From: Endozoicomonas sp. (ex Botrylloides leachii) | GTDB lineage: Bacteria > Pseudomonadota > Gammaproteobacteria > Pseudomonadales > Endozoicomonadaceae | DNA length: 47,134 bases | Direction of reading: 5' to 3' | NCBI GenBank assembly: GCA_028728195.1 | Contig: JAQYUY010000082.1 | Span: 1 to 47,134 of the forward strand | Part shown: piece after piece, positions 35,442 to 44,225 of the stretch | Layout: each line of letters opens with the position of its first letter | Position numbering within the stretch: position 1 is the first letter of the stretch | The notes under the pieces: generated by a model | The model's input: the letters and a program-made list of their open reading frames with translations, nothing else | Told to the model about the DNA's origin: nothing | The model's database searches: none | Program-made: the position numbers and the translations under genes

Positions 35442-36788
35442 ATGTTTTATAGTAAGGCATTTCAACTAAGCTGTTTGACCGTACTATTATCTTTGGTAGC
35501 GGCTCTTTTATGGTTTGATTATTACATTGCAGCTATTTTTGTTTTTATTGGGTCATACATTTTAAATGAACTTCTTTGGACAGACTATATCCGTTATAAC
35601 AGGCGCATAGACCATTGCTTGAAATGCTCTGATGCAAGCAGGGTTGCTATTCAGTTATCAAATAATTCGTTTCAATGCTCAGAGATCATTGATCAAGAAG
35701 ATGTTTCCGTATTACTAGAGATTACAGGAAAGGCGACAATATTAGGTTACCTTTTTGATCCTTATATTGAGATTGTCTGTGAGAAAAAGCCTATTAAGCA
35801 GTATTTTGAACGGGGCTTTGAAGGTAAGCGATATATCAATATAAGCCACTGTATAGCAGAAAAGAAAACCATTCAATTACGAGTACGTCATTGCCTATTA
35901 ATAGAAAAAAATGCGCACCTTCTTATTAATAAGAATCCAGACTTGACTAACAAACGGCTACTGATACTTGCACCGCACCCTGATGATGCAGAAATTGCAG
36001 CATTTGGCCTATGTAGAGCATATGACAGCACCATTATCACGGTAACAGCAGGTGAATCTGAGCCAGGCCAGTCATTGCAGCAGCATGTTGGTTCAGAGGC
36101 GACAGCTCTAATAGGTCGGCTAAGAGCATGGGATAGTATTGCAGTACCTCAATGGTCTGGCATTAAGCCTGAAAAGTGTATTCAGCTTGGTTATTCAGAT
36201 GGCACATTAAAACAAATGTACAAACAGCCTGACCTTGCAATTGATGCAATTAATAAACCGCTGTTTAGGCAATTTAATCGCATTTCTCTTGCCTCAGATG
36301 GGGATAAAACAGCAGACTGGAGACGTCTGACTCAGGATGTATCAGCGCTTATCTCAAAGTGGCAACCTGATATTATTGTAACGCCACATCCAGCGATAGA
36401 TGCCCATAGTGACCATCAGTTAACAACTGAAGTCGTTAAACAGGCGGTCAATACGCTGCAAGGATTAAATATAAATTTCTTATACTATGTTAATCATTTA
36501 GATAACACGGATCGCTGGCCCTTTGGCGTGCATCAGTCGCTGGTAGCTCCGCCACCTGGTCAATATGAGCTGAAAAGCTTTTTCTCGTTTAAACTTTCTG
36601 AGCAAGAACAGATTGATAAAGCGTGTAGCCTAGAAATGATGCATGATCTGCGAAAATATTTAACGGTTAAAAAGCAGATCAGGTATAAGCTGCAAGCGCT
36701 TTTTCTTGGCAGAAAACCTCACCCATTGGGTCATGACCCGTATTTTCGTAAATCTGTAAGAGCGAATGAGCTATTTTTTATAGAATAG
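35442..36788 (+). CDS. PIG-L family de-N-acetylase, DnpA-like
   Basis: 448 residues. The N-terminal 45 residues contain two hydrophobic segments (SCLTVLLSLVAALLW and YIAAIFVFIGSYIL), so it is probably anchored in the inner membrane. The middle has LAPHPDDAEIAAFG, the zinc-binding and catalytic HPDD of PIG-L deacetylases, and later DAHSDHQL, the third ligand region. Pseudomonas DnpA, in a comparable LPS-core location, has this architecture. It presumably deacetylates an amino sugar of lipopolysaccharide; the substrate is inference. It starts four bases after the glycosyltransferase stop. Confidence 0.82.
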   Translation: MFYSKAFQLSCLTVLLSLVAALLWFDYYIAAIFVFIGSYILNELLWTDYIRYNRRIDHCLKCSDASRVAIQLSNNSFQCSEIIDQEDVSVLLEITGKATILGYLFDPYIEIVCEKKPIKQYFERGFEGKRYINISHCIAEKKTIQLRVRHCLLIEKNAHLLINKNPDLTNKRLLILAPHPDDAEIAAFGLCRAYDSTIITVTAGESEPGQSLQQHVGSEATALIGRLRAWDSIAVPQWSGIKPEKCIQLGYSDGTLKQMYKQPDLAIDAINKPLFRQFNRISLASDGDKTADWRRLTQDVSALISKWQPDIIVTPHPAIDAHSDHQLTTEVVKQAVNTLQGLNINFLYYVNHLDNTDRWPFGVHQSLVAPPPGQYELKSFFSFKLSEQEQIDKACSLEMMHDLRKYLTVKKQIRYKLQALFLGRKPHPLGHDPYFRKSVRANELFFIE

Positions 36789-36899
36789 TAAATGAATGCT
36801 TGCTCGTTGCATGTAAGCACTGAAACGTATTTTTACTATGGCCAAGGGTTGCCGATGTATATTTAACATTCATTATGCATTCAAACCGTTTCTCAGCTT

Positions 36900-37448
36900 A
36901 TGTTTGTTATTCTTAAATGCCAACAGGCCAAACGCATTTCAATACTGCTTTATAGTGTAATACGTTTATTTCTATTGGTTCAGCTTAATAACAGTCTTCA
37001 TGCAAAATCATTGACTCACCCTTTATTTGCACCTGAGGCGATTATCATCTCAAACGAAACAGCGCCTTTGAATCCCTTTGGTTGCACGCTTGGGGATATG
37101 GTGGACTTCTATAAATCAGAACTTAATATTGAACAGACACGCATCATGTTTTTCAGGCGACGCATGGAAGACCCTCGCTTTTACGGTTATACCCAACCAG
37201 CAAGAGATAAATATATCGTGACCTTAGCAAAAGGGCTAGAGCCCAGTGAATTGAGGGTAGTTATTGCCCATGAACTGGTGCATGTGCGGCAGTTTGTTGA
37301 GGGAAGTATTAATATCCAAATATTTGAAAAGGAGCAAAAAAAAGATTACCTAGAAAGGAGCTTTGAAGATGAGGCATTCCGGTTAAGTGAACCAATGGCT
37401 ATTAAGTTTTACCAATCTTTGACATGCCAGAAACATATTTCAGACTAA
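36900..37448 (+). CDS. Exported HExxH putative metallopeptidase, paralogue 1
   Basis: 182 residues, family not recognised. An N-terminal hydrophobic segment (about 13-30) ending near HAK looks like a signal peptide. The mature part has VIAHELVHVRQ with H124, E125 and H128, the zincin signature, and a conserved downstream acidic segment DYLERSFEDEAFRLS that could supply a third ligand, as in gluzincins. Two cysteines, C62 and C176, are conserved in the neighbour and may form a disulfide. The ATG lacks a good Shine-Dalgarno. Very small for a peptidase. Confidence 0.65.
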   Translation: MFVILKCQQAKRISILLYSVIRLFLLVQLNNSLHAKSLTHPLFAPEAIIISNETAPLNPFGCTLGDMVDFYKSELNIEQTRIMFFRRRMEDPRFYGYTQPARDKYIVTLAKGLEPSELRVVIAHELVHVRQFVEGSINIQIFEKEQKKDYLERSFEDEAFRLSEPMAIKFYQSLTCQKHISD

Positions 37449-37568
37449 TACCCACCGTATTTTCTAACTACCGTAATAAGCATAGACAGATAGACTCCAG
37501 TACAAGGCGGAATGAGGAGTAATAGCAGGGCTATTGCGATGAATTCCAATGCTGTGCTGGTATTTGGT
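37446..37568 (-). repeat. Dispersed 123-bp repeat, copy D (inverted)
   Basis: The complement has the same block order as copies A to C: AATACCAGC, the AATAG CCCTG CTATT hairpin, TTCCGCCTTGTACTGGAGTC, ATGCTTATTACGGTAGTTAG and GGTATTA. The repeat begins at the stop codon of paralogue 1 (TAA 37446-37448), so it supplies that stop. It separates the two HExxH paralogues. Confidence 0.78.
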
Positions 37569-37696
37569 AGGCCAGCGTAATAGATAATGAAATTGATATC
37601 TTTACTAACGCCTATGTTACTTATTCTTCTGCTTTGTTCCCTTATGATAGATATCCATTAAAGCTATATCAGCTGTTACCACGGAGGAGGCACAGG

Positions 37697-38230
37697 ATGG
37701 TATTGTTCAGAGAGATGCTAACAATCATATTTTTATTGCTGCGTGCCATTTGTTTTTCTTTGCTTATCAGCCTAGGTTCAGCAAAGACGGCTCACGCTGA
37801 ATCACTGAATAAGACGCTATTTGCTCTTGAGCCTATTATATTAGTCCAAGAGAAAACCTCACTGAACCCCACGGGTTGCACCATGCAGGATATGATCAAA
37901 TTTTATAAGGCGGAACTCAATATTCCTAATGCAAATGTTACCTTTTTGAAAAAGCGAATGAAAAACCCGGGCATACATGGTTATGCTCAGCGTATAGGTA
38001 GTAACTATTTGATTGTGTTAGCAAAAAATCTTGAACCTAGTGAGCTAAGAATTGTAATGGCTCATGAACTTGTTCATATACGGCAATTTTTAGAAGGCAT
38101 GATCAATGAAAGCGAATTTAAAAAAGATTATCTGGAAAGAAGCTTCGAGGATGAAGCATTTAGGTTAAGTTTAATTCTGGCAGCGGCGTTCTACCAACAA
38201 GTAAACTGTAGTGATTTACAGCATAGCTAA
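37697..38230 (+). CDS. Exported HExxH putative metallopeptidase, paralogue 2
   Basis: 177 residues from ATG 37697, which has AGGAGG six bases ahead; the frame is open to 37634. A signal peptide is clear (basic start, hydrophobic core IIFLLLRAICFSLLISLG, end near AHA). VMAHELVHIRQ carries H123, E124 and H127, and KKDYLERSFEDEAFRLS follows 20 residues later. C61 and C171 match the cysteines of paralogue 1. The two proteins align over their whole mature length, so they arose by tandem duplication. The function is unknown; a periplasmic or secreted zinc protein is the likeliest reading. Confidence 0.7.
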   Translation: MVLFREMLTIIFLLLRAICFSLLISLGSAKTAHAESLNKTLFALEPIILVQEKTSLNPTGCTMQDMIKFYKAELNIPNANVTFLKKRMKNPGIHGYAQRIGSNYLIVLAKNLEPSELRIVMAHELVHIRQFLEGMINESEFKKDYLERSFEDEAFRLSLILAAAFYQQVNCSDLQHS

Positions 38231-38337
38231 TACCCAGTGCTTCTATAATAGAGTTTGATACGTTGAACTTCTCTGTTCAGTAAAGTGGTTAGACCGCATA
38301 ATTTGTATGTATTACCCTATGGATATCAACGTTTTTT

Positions 38338-39678
38338 TTATTCTTTGGCTTCCCTTTTTATATGTTGCATAGACATTGCCAGAAGGATAATAGAAAGCAC
38401 ACAGCTTGCAGTTAGTAAAATAAAACCACCATTCCAGCCAAAGAAATCAACGGTGTAACCCAATATGGCATTAGCTGCAACAGCCCCACCGAGATAGCCA
38501 AATAAACCGGTAAGGCCTGCTGCAGTGCCTGCTGCTTTTTTAGGTACCAGTTCCAGTGCATATAAGCCGATCAGCATCACTGGCCCATAAATAAGGAAGC
38601 CGATAGAAATAAGCGCTAACATCTCGATGGCCGGGTTATTCTCTGGGTTAAGCCAATAAACCAATACAGCAACCGTTACCAGCAACATAAAGACGATACC
38701 TGCTGGTGCGCGCCTCCCTTTGAAGACTTTATCTGAAATCCAGCCACAAAGTAATGTGCCAGGAATGCCAGCCCACTCGTATAGGAAATAAGCCCAAGAA
38801 GACTTGTCCACAGAGAAATGTTTGGTTTCCGATAGAAATGTGGGCGCCCAGTCAAGTACACCATAACGAATCAAATAAATGAACGCATTAGCAATGGCAA
38901 TGTACCACAATAACTTATTATGGAGGATATGCTTAAAGAAAATATCTTTGGCGGTAAGCTCTTGCTCATGATCCTTTTTATAATCTTTAGGGTAGTCTTT
39001 GAGATGCTCTTCAATAGGGGGAAGGCCACATGATTGTGGCGTATCTTTCATGATTAGCAGAATGAATGCGACGACCAGCATGGCACCTGCTGCTGGCACA
39101 TAAAAAGCAGAGCGCCAATCATCGTTAGACAGATACATACCTAACAGGAACAATGGCCCGATTAAACCTCCGCCGACATTATGAGCAATATTCCATACAG
39201 CAACGATACTGCCACGCTCTTTTTTTGACCACCAGTGAACCATGGTTCGGCCACAGGCTGGCCACCCCATGCCTTGAAACCAGCCGTTAAGAAACAACAA
39301 GATAAACATGGAGGCTATGCTTTGTGTTGCCCATGGTAGGAGACCCATGACAAACATGCTAAGCGCAGACATCAACAAACCCGTAGCTAAGAAATAGCGT
39401 GGGTTAGATCGATCAGAGACATTGCCCATCAAAAATTTTGAAAGACCATAGGCAATAGAAACAGCAGATAATGCGACTCCCAAATCCCCTCGGCTATAGC
39501 CCATTTCATTAATCAGGTAAGGCATCGCTAGAGAAAAGTTTTTCCGTACTAGATAATAGCCGGCATAACCAATGAAAATCCCTGCAAAAATCTGCCACCG
39601 AAGTTTTTTATAATGGCTATCAACCTTGCTGGCAGGTAACGCCGGTTGATGAGGTGCTGGCTTGAAAAGCTCAATCAT
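38338..39678 (-). CDS. glpT: Glycerol-3-phosphate transporter GlpT
   Basis: 446 residues, 12 membrane helices of the major facilitator family, organophosphate:phosphate antiporter subgroup. It aligns with E. coli GlpT throughout: [50 protein letters not shown] and [13 protein letters not shown]. The two substrate-binding arginines lie in YLVRKNF and [10 protein letters not shown]. Imports glycerol-3-phosphate in exchange for phosphate. No glp regulator or dehydrogenase is adjacent. Confidence 0.95.
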   Translation of the reverse strand: MIELFKPAPHQPALPASKVDSHYKKLRWQIFAGIFIGYAGYYLVRKNFSLAMPYLINEMGYSRGDLGVALSAVSIAYGLSKFLMGNVSDRSNPRYFLATGLLMSALSMFVMGLLPWATQSIASMFILLFLNGWFQGMGWPACGRTMVHWWSKKERGSIVAVWNIAHNVGGGLIGPLFLLGMYLSNDDWRSAFYVPAAGAMLVVAFILLIMKDTPQSCGLPPIEEHLKDYPKDYKKDHEQELTAKDIFFKHILHNKLLWYIAIANAFIYLIRYGVLDWAPTFLSETKHFSVDKSSWAYFLYEWAGIPGTLLCGWISDKVFKGRRAPAGIVFMLLVTVAVLVYWLNPENNPAIEMLALISIGFLIYGPVMLIGLYALELVPKKAAGTAAGLTGLFGYLGGAVAANAILGYTVDFFGWNGGFILLTASCVLSIILLAMSMQHIKREAKE

Positions 39679-40020
39679 ATTGTTTCCACTGGTTAGTTAT
39701 TATGATCAGCGCCTAGATAACATGGTTGAAACGCTGTGAGTTGGTTATAAAATGCATAGACTGTGTGTGTCATCAACTAATATAAGCAACCGCAGAAGTC
39801 ATGGTGCAGAGTCTGCATCATACAGGCTCTTTAACCCTAAAAGCTGTATAGTATAGTTGCTATTTTGGGTTGCTTAACGGTATTTATTGGCAGCTATTGA
39901 ATAAATTACCTTTCCTGAAGCTTTATATTTACGTGCCGACTAAGATAATAGTCTTCTTTTAATCTAGTGGAATAAAAAAATAATCTTAATAGATTTTATT
40001 AATCAGGAGGAAACATAATA
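39679..40020. other. Divergent intergenic region glpT/orphan gene
   Basis: Contains the dyad listed at 39801-39821 and the AGGAGG of the orphan gene just before 40021. No other gene is visible. Confidence 0.5.
39801..39821. promoter_or_regulatory. Dyad-symmetric operator candidate upstream of glpT
   Basis: ATGGTGCAGA G TCTGCATCAT is a 10-bp dyad with one mismatch and one central base, 123 bases upstream of the glpT start and about 200 bases before the divergent orphan gene. The size and symmetry suit a dimeric repressor. The regulator is unknown. Confidence 0.4.
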
Positions 40021-42134
40021 ATGCCACATTCTTCCCGACCCATTGACCCCAATGCGGGCAATCGATCTACTGTTCATGAAGTAGTAGATAGCGATAAAAA
40101 AAAAACGCAGCGCAACATAGAAGCAAGTCGATTAAGACGTCTGACGCAAAAAATAGTACTACCTTAGCAAAACGCGACCAAATAGCATCTCAAAAAAGGT
40201 CATTGAATACCTATAAGGTAGGCACCCAGCTGTTATTAAATGAAGATACAGAAAAACAGGTTGCAGCGAAGACTTGGAGTCCTTTGACTCCTATGATGCA
40301 GAGGCTGCGGCAGGTAGGATCATCTGTTCTTGAAGTAAAACACACGAATTACTACAATGCCTCTATTATCGCGAAAACGGCACTGTCTACAGACTTAAGG
40401 CAGGCTCAAGAGCCACGCCGCAAGCATGATGTCGCTATATCAAAGACCACTCTTGAACAATTACAGCTTCTTAAGAAAAAGCTGAAGAAAGAACGAGGAA
40501 GAAAACCGCGTACACTTTGTCTTATTGATGTGGAACACAAGTTCAAATACGGCATGCCTGCGACCCAAGATACAGATAATAAGCAAACAAACACGCTTAG
40601 CACATTAGCCGCCTATAACAAGTCATTGCCACTAGCTGATAAACTATTTGATGTGTTGGTTTTTTCGAAGGGTTACCATCCTGAACAGCATATATCTTTA
40701 ACATCGCGCTATTTTCAACCGCCAGAACAGCTTGCTGATGGTTCTTATAAGCTAACCTTGACAGCAGAAGGGAAGTCACTTGGTGTCACGTTAAATGACG
40801 CTATTAATACGCGTCTTTACCAGCTAAACCCGACGCAGTATCAAGGCGATGCTATCATCGTATCTAAGAAACAACCTAATATACCGCCATTATTAGAGCA
40901 TATTGTTCCTAATTTATTATTTTCCCGTGGCATTAACCCTCAAAAAATTGATCCGGAAGGAGGATTAAAAGCCATAACGGCCGACTCAAAAGATAGAGAG
41001 AAAATCATTAGCTGGCTTGAAAATAACCAGTTCATCAATCACCACCACAGAGTCGCAGAAAATATTTCCCTTGATGATTTAGAAATGAGTACATGGCCTA
41101 CAGAGAGAAGCCAAGCTTTTAATGAATTTCTTGAAGAAATCCATTGTAAGGGCCAGGGGCAACAAATTTTAAACTGCTTAACAGAAGATTTTTGGCCTAA
41201 TACCAGCCTGAATAAACAGGGGGATGCCACTGACTCGCTGACCCATCAATTAGCTGAATTATTAGCAGTAGATTCTGATTTGCCCTTGTTGATAACGACG
41301 ACAAGTACAAGCAAGAATGCTCCAGAAACTTACTCAGCAGCAAAGGCTACTGACGGCAGCAGGGCCACAGGATTATTGCAAACACTAAGAATTCTTGACT
41401 CAGAGCGTCTTTATGTGTCAGACATTAAAACCGATTATGATGCCTCATCGACGGCATTAGATATCACCAGAATGAAAAATATGAGACACGGCAGTGTCGA
41501 TGGTTTGTCTGAATTGCTCACCAATATTCCGCCCAATGTAGAAAAAAATGCTTCACCGTTGGAAACAGCCAAGGTAAAGAAGAGAGCCACGGGCGCAAAA
41601 AATAACAAGAGACTGAGTCAACAAGAGAAATTGATGGAGGCTTCTATTGGGTTTAATACAAAATATGAAGCATTAACATCAAAAATTGGCACAGGAATAA
41701 GTTACACTCAAAATGAACAAAGATTGGATGCGGTATTAAAACTTATTGTTACCGCTAAATGCTCGCCGATACTTTCCAGCTCTAAAAAACACATGGAAGA
41801 GCTAAAACTGGATGAGAAGGAAGAACAGTTATTTTTACAGTATAAAAATTTAGCACAGGAACGAGTAGAACAAGAAACGGAGAGCAATAAAAAATCAAGC
41901 TTTGTGTCACCTAGTAGGGCTGATTTTCTAAAGAGGAAAAGTCAGATTATAAAAAGTCAGGCACACCAACTTCATAAAATATCTGACGCGGCAAGAGCGC
42001 TTCTTAAACAGCAACTGAGCGATGTTATACACCAAATACGCCATGAGCCAACCGCACGAACAGCTGTATGGAAAAATGCTCATATATTAGAGTTAGAAAG
42101 TTACATAGAAAAGTTAGGGCGCAAAGGTATATAA
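40021..42134 (+). pseudogene. Large orphan protein gene with -1 frameshift at an A10 tract
   Basis: ATG 40021 has an ideal AGGAGG ahead. Its frame runs 48 codons (MPHSSRPIDPNAGN...) to a TAG at 40165-40167. A tract of ten A at 40096-40105 precedes the break. A -1 shift there, or one extra A in the RNA, joins it to the long frame that continues to 42134 and has no good start of its own (first candidate TTG 40203). The joined product is about 704 residues, hydrophilic, Lys/Ser/Thr-rich, without signal peptide, with a basic helical tail (about the last 120 residues). Family not recognised. It could be a rescued gene, a recent pseudogene or a sequencing error in the homopolymer. Confidence 0.7.
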
Positions 42135-42139
42135 CCATC

Positions 42140-42156
42140 ATTGATAAGTTATCAAT
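42140..42156. other. Palindrome between convergent genes
   Basis: ATTGATAA G TTATCAAT, perfect 8-bp arms, between the ends of the orphan gene and the endonuclease-family gene. There is no T-run. It may be a weak terminator hairpin. Confidence 0.35.
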
Positions 42157-42187
42157 CAACTAAAAATGATCAAGGGCACCTATGCTA

Positions 42188-43045
42188 TTACGTTCGAAAA
42201 TAATCTGGTAATTCAATTTCAACAGCAATAGGCAAGTGGTCAGAGATAGGCACATTTAATACTTCAACCTGTTTAACCTTAAGCAAAGGGCTGATAAGGA
42301 TGTGATCCAGTGAGCGCTTTGGGTTCCAGCTAGGGAATGTATTTTTATCCCAGTGGACGGATTGTAAGGGTGTATCTCGCAAAGGAGAATCATTAAGCAG
42401 CTGCTCTGCATGAGTATTCATATCACCCATTAATACAATATGTTGGTAGCCTTGAATTAAGTCACGGATATAAGATAGCTGCATATTACGAACCCGCTGA
42501 CCTAATGCTAAATGCATAACTATAACGACTAATGGTGAGCTTTTATGGCCAAAATAAGCAACAATGGCACCTCTGCCAGAAATTAAGCCTGGTAGCTTGT
42601 GGTCTTCCATTTCTGATGGTTTAAATCTGCTTAACAAGCCATTACTCTGCTGAGCTATTTTGCCTAAATTTCTATTTAATTGCTGATACCAGAAAGGGAA
42701 ATGACCTTTTACAGCCAAGTATTCCGCTTGATTGATAAACCCTGTTCTTATGCTTCCTCCATCAATTTCCTGCAAGGCAACAAGGTCAAATTCAGCAAGT
42801 AAATCAGCAATGCGGTTTAGGTTGCGTACACGGCCGGCATTAGGAAATAGATGCTGCCAACCTCGAGTAATATAGTGGCGGTAAAGCTGGGTATTGATAC
42901 CAACCTGAATATTGTAACTGAGTAGTTTAATCGTAGAAGAAAATGATTTTTGATAAGTAAAGTTAAGTTCTGAGCAATTAACTTGCTCAGGTGTTGGGGG
43001 ATAAACTCGGCGAGACAGTGCGCTCTGTAATACTTTAATAGGCAT
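42188..43045 (-). CDS. Endonuclease/exonuclease/phosphatase family protein
   Basis: 285 residues. The DNase I-like fold is visible: LLSYNIQVG with the metal-site asparagine, LVALQEIDGG with the glutamate, MHLALGQRVR, VLMGDMNTHAE with the catalytic Asp-x-Asn, SLDHILIS and the final SDHLPIAVEI histidine. No signal peptide. The actual substrate (nucleic acid, phosphoester or lipid) cannot be told. It lies 160 bases after dsbA on the same strand, a pairing also found in Pseudomonas. Confidence 0.85.
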   Translation of the reverse strand: MPIKVLQSALSRRVYPPTPEQVNCSELNFTYQKSFSSTIKLLSYNIQVGINTQLYRHYITRGWQHLFPNAGRVRNLNRIADLLAEFDLVALQEIDGGSIRTGFINQAEYLAVKGHFPFWYQQLNRNLGKIAQQSNGLLSRFKPSEMEDHKLPGLISGRGAIVAYFGHKSSPLVVIVMHLALGQRVRNMQLSYIRDLIQGYQHIVLMGDMNTHAEQLLNDSPLRDTPLQSVHWDKNTFPSWNPKRSLDHILISPLLKVKQVEVLNVPISDHLPIAVEIELPDYFRT

Positions 43046-43205
43046 AATTTTAATTGATTGATCGGGTTCTGAGCGCTTAAGGCTAGCAACCGCAAGCGCT
43101 AAAATGAGTGCAGAACCGTCTCATTACCTCCTGAAGTAATGCAACCGGTTAATTCCTTATCATGGTGCTACTAATTTATATGCTGTTAGCGCTAGGCTAG
43201 TAGCA

Positions 43206-43931
43206 TTAATTTTTCTTCTTTGCTACCTCTCGCTCCTTTCTAACCTTCTCGATTAGGTAGTTACTAATATTAATCATTGATGCTAGAGGTTTATTAGTAG
43301 GTTGAACAACATACCGTCCATCAATAACAATGGCAGGAACCCCTGAGATACCATAACTGCTGATTAAATTAGATGCATTAGTTAATTCATGGGCAATAGT
43401 AATTGAATTATAAGCATTCTTAAACTTAGTCTTATTGACACCGAAGCGTTTATTCAAAAAGGTTGCCATCTCATCGCTATTTTCAAGGTAGTTCTTCTTA
43501 TTTTGTATTTCATCGAAAACAGCGTTATGCGTTTTTGCAAGTAGGCCCATATTCTTAAGAGTATAGTAAAGCTTTGCATGTACCTTCCAAAGACTGGATC
43601 CAGAACCAAAAAAGGCAGGAACACTAGTAAAAAGTACATCTTTTGCAAGGGTGGGCCTCCATTTATTAATATAAGGCTCTAGATCATAGCAGTGAGGGCA
43701 GCCATACCAAAATACCTCTGCTACTTCTATCTGATTTTTGCCTGCAGCCACAGGAGCGGGTGTACTTAGTACCCTGTAGTCTTCTCCCGCAGTATAATGA
43801 GCTACAGGTTTTTGTATAATTGAGTGCGTTTGCTCAATAGAGCGTACGTTCGCAATATGTTGATTCGCTGATGCATGGGCGAGAAAAGGGAAAAAAAGCA
43901 GTAACCATAAATAACGAGTAAAGCTTGCCAT
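43206..43931 (-). CDS. dsbA: Periplasmic thiol:disulfide oxidoreductase DsbA
   Basis: 241 residues from ATG 43931, chosen for AAGGAG six bases ahead and because a signal peptide follows at once (LWLLLFFPFLAHASA). The active site is C78-PH-C81 in WYGCPHCYDLEP, with the cis-proline loop GISGVPAIVIDG. Introduces disulfides into exported proteins. About 20 residues between the signal peptide and the usual DsbA start (HYTAGEDYRVL) are extra compared with P. aeruginosa DsbA. Two exported Cys-containing proteins at 36900-38230 are possible clients. The C-terminus is basic. Confidence 0.93.
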   Translation of the reverse strand: MASFTRYLWLLLFFPFLAHASANQHIANVRSIEQTHSIIQKPVAHYTAGEDYRVLSTPAPVAAGKNQIEVAEVFWYGCPHCYDLEPYINKWRPTLAKDVLFTSVPAFFGSGSSLWKVHAKLYYTLKNMGLLAKTHNAVFDEIQNKKNYLENSDEMATFLNKRFGVNKTKFKNAYNSITIAHELTNASNLISSYGISGVPAIVIDGRYVVQPTNKPLASMINISNYLIEKVRKEREVAKKKN

Positions 43932-44225
43932 ATCATGCTCCTTTCTATAAATGGAAAGACTAGCAGGGTAGCCTAATAGATGAAAGAGAAAATTAGGCGC
44001 ACTCCAGTCATTATTTCTCAATAGACAATATTATTGTCTGCCTTCATATAGGCTAGGATCCTGCGTGCTTTTAAGCGTTTGGTTTTGTTGAGTTGGTGCC
44101 TTGTGATCCATTAAGGCCCAAAAGGTTTATTCTTATTTCGGATCACTTGTTAGGCACTCGGGTGTTAGAATATATAATGGCATTAGCTGGCCATGACGTC
44201 ACGATATAATGAATAGGCACATACC

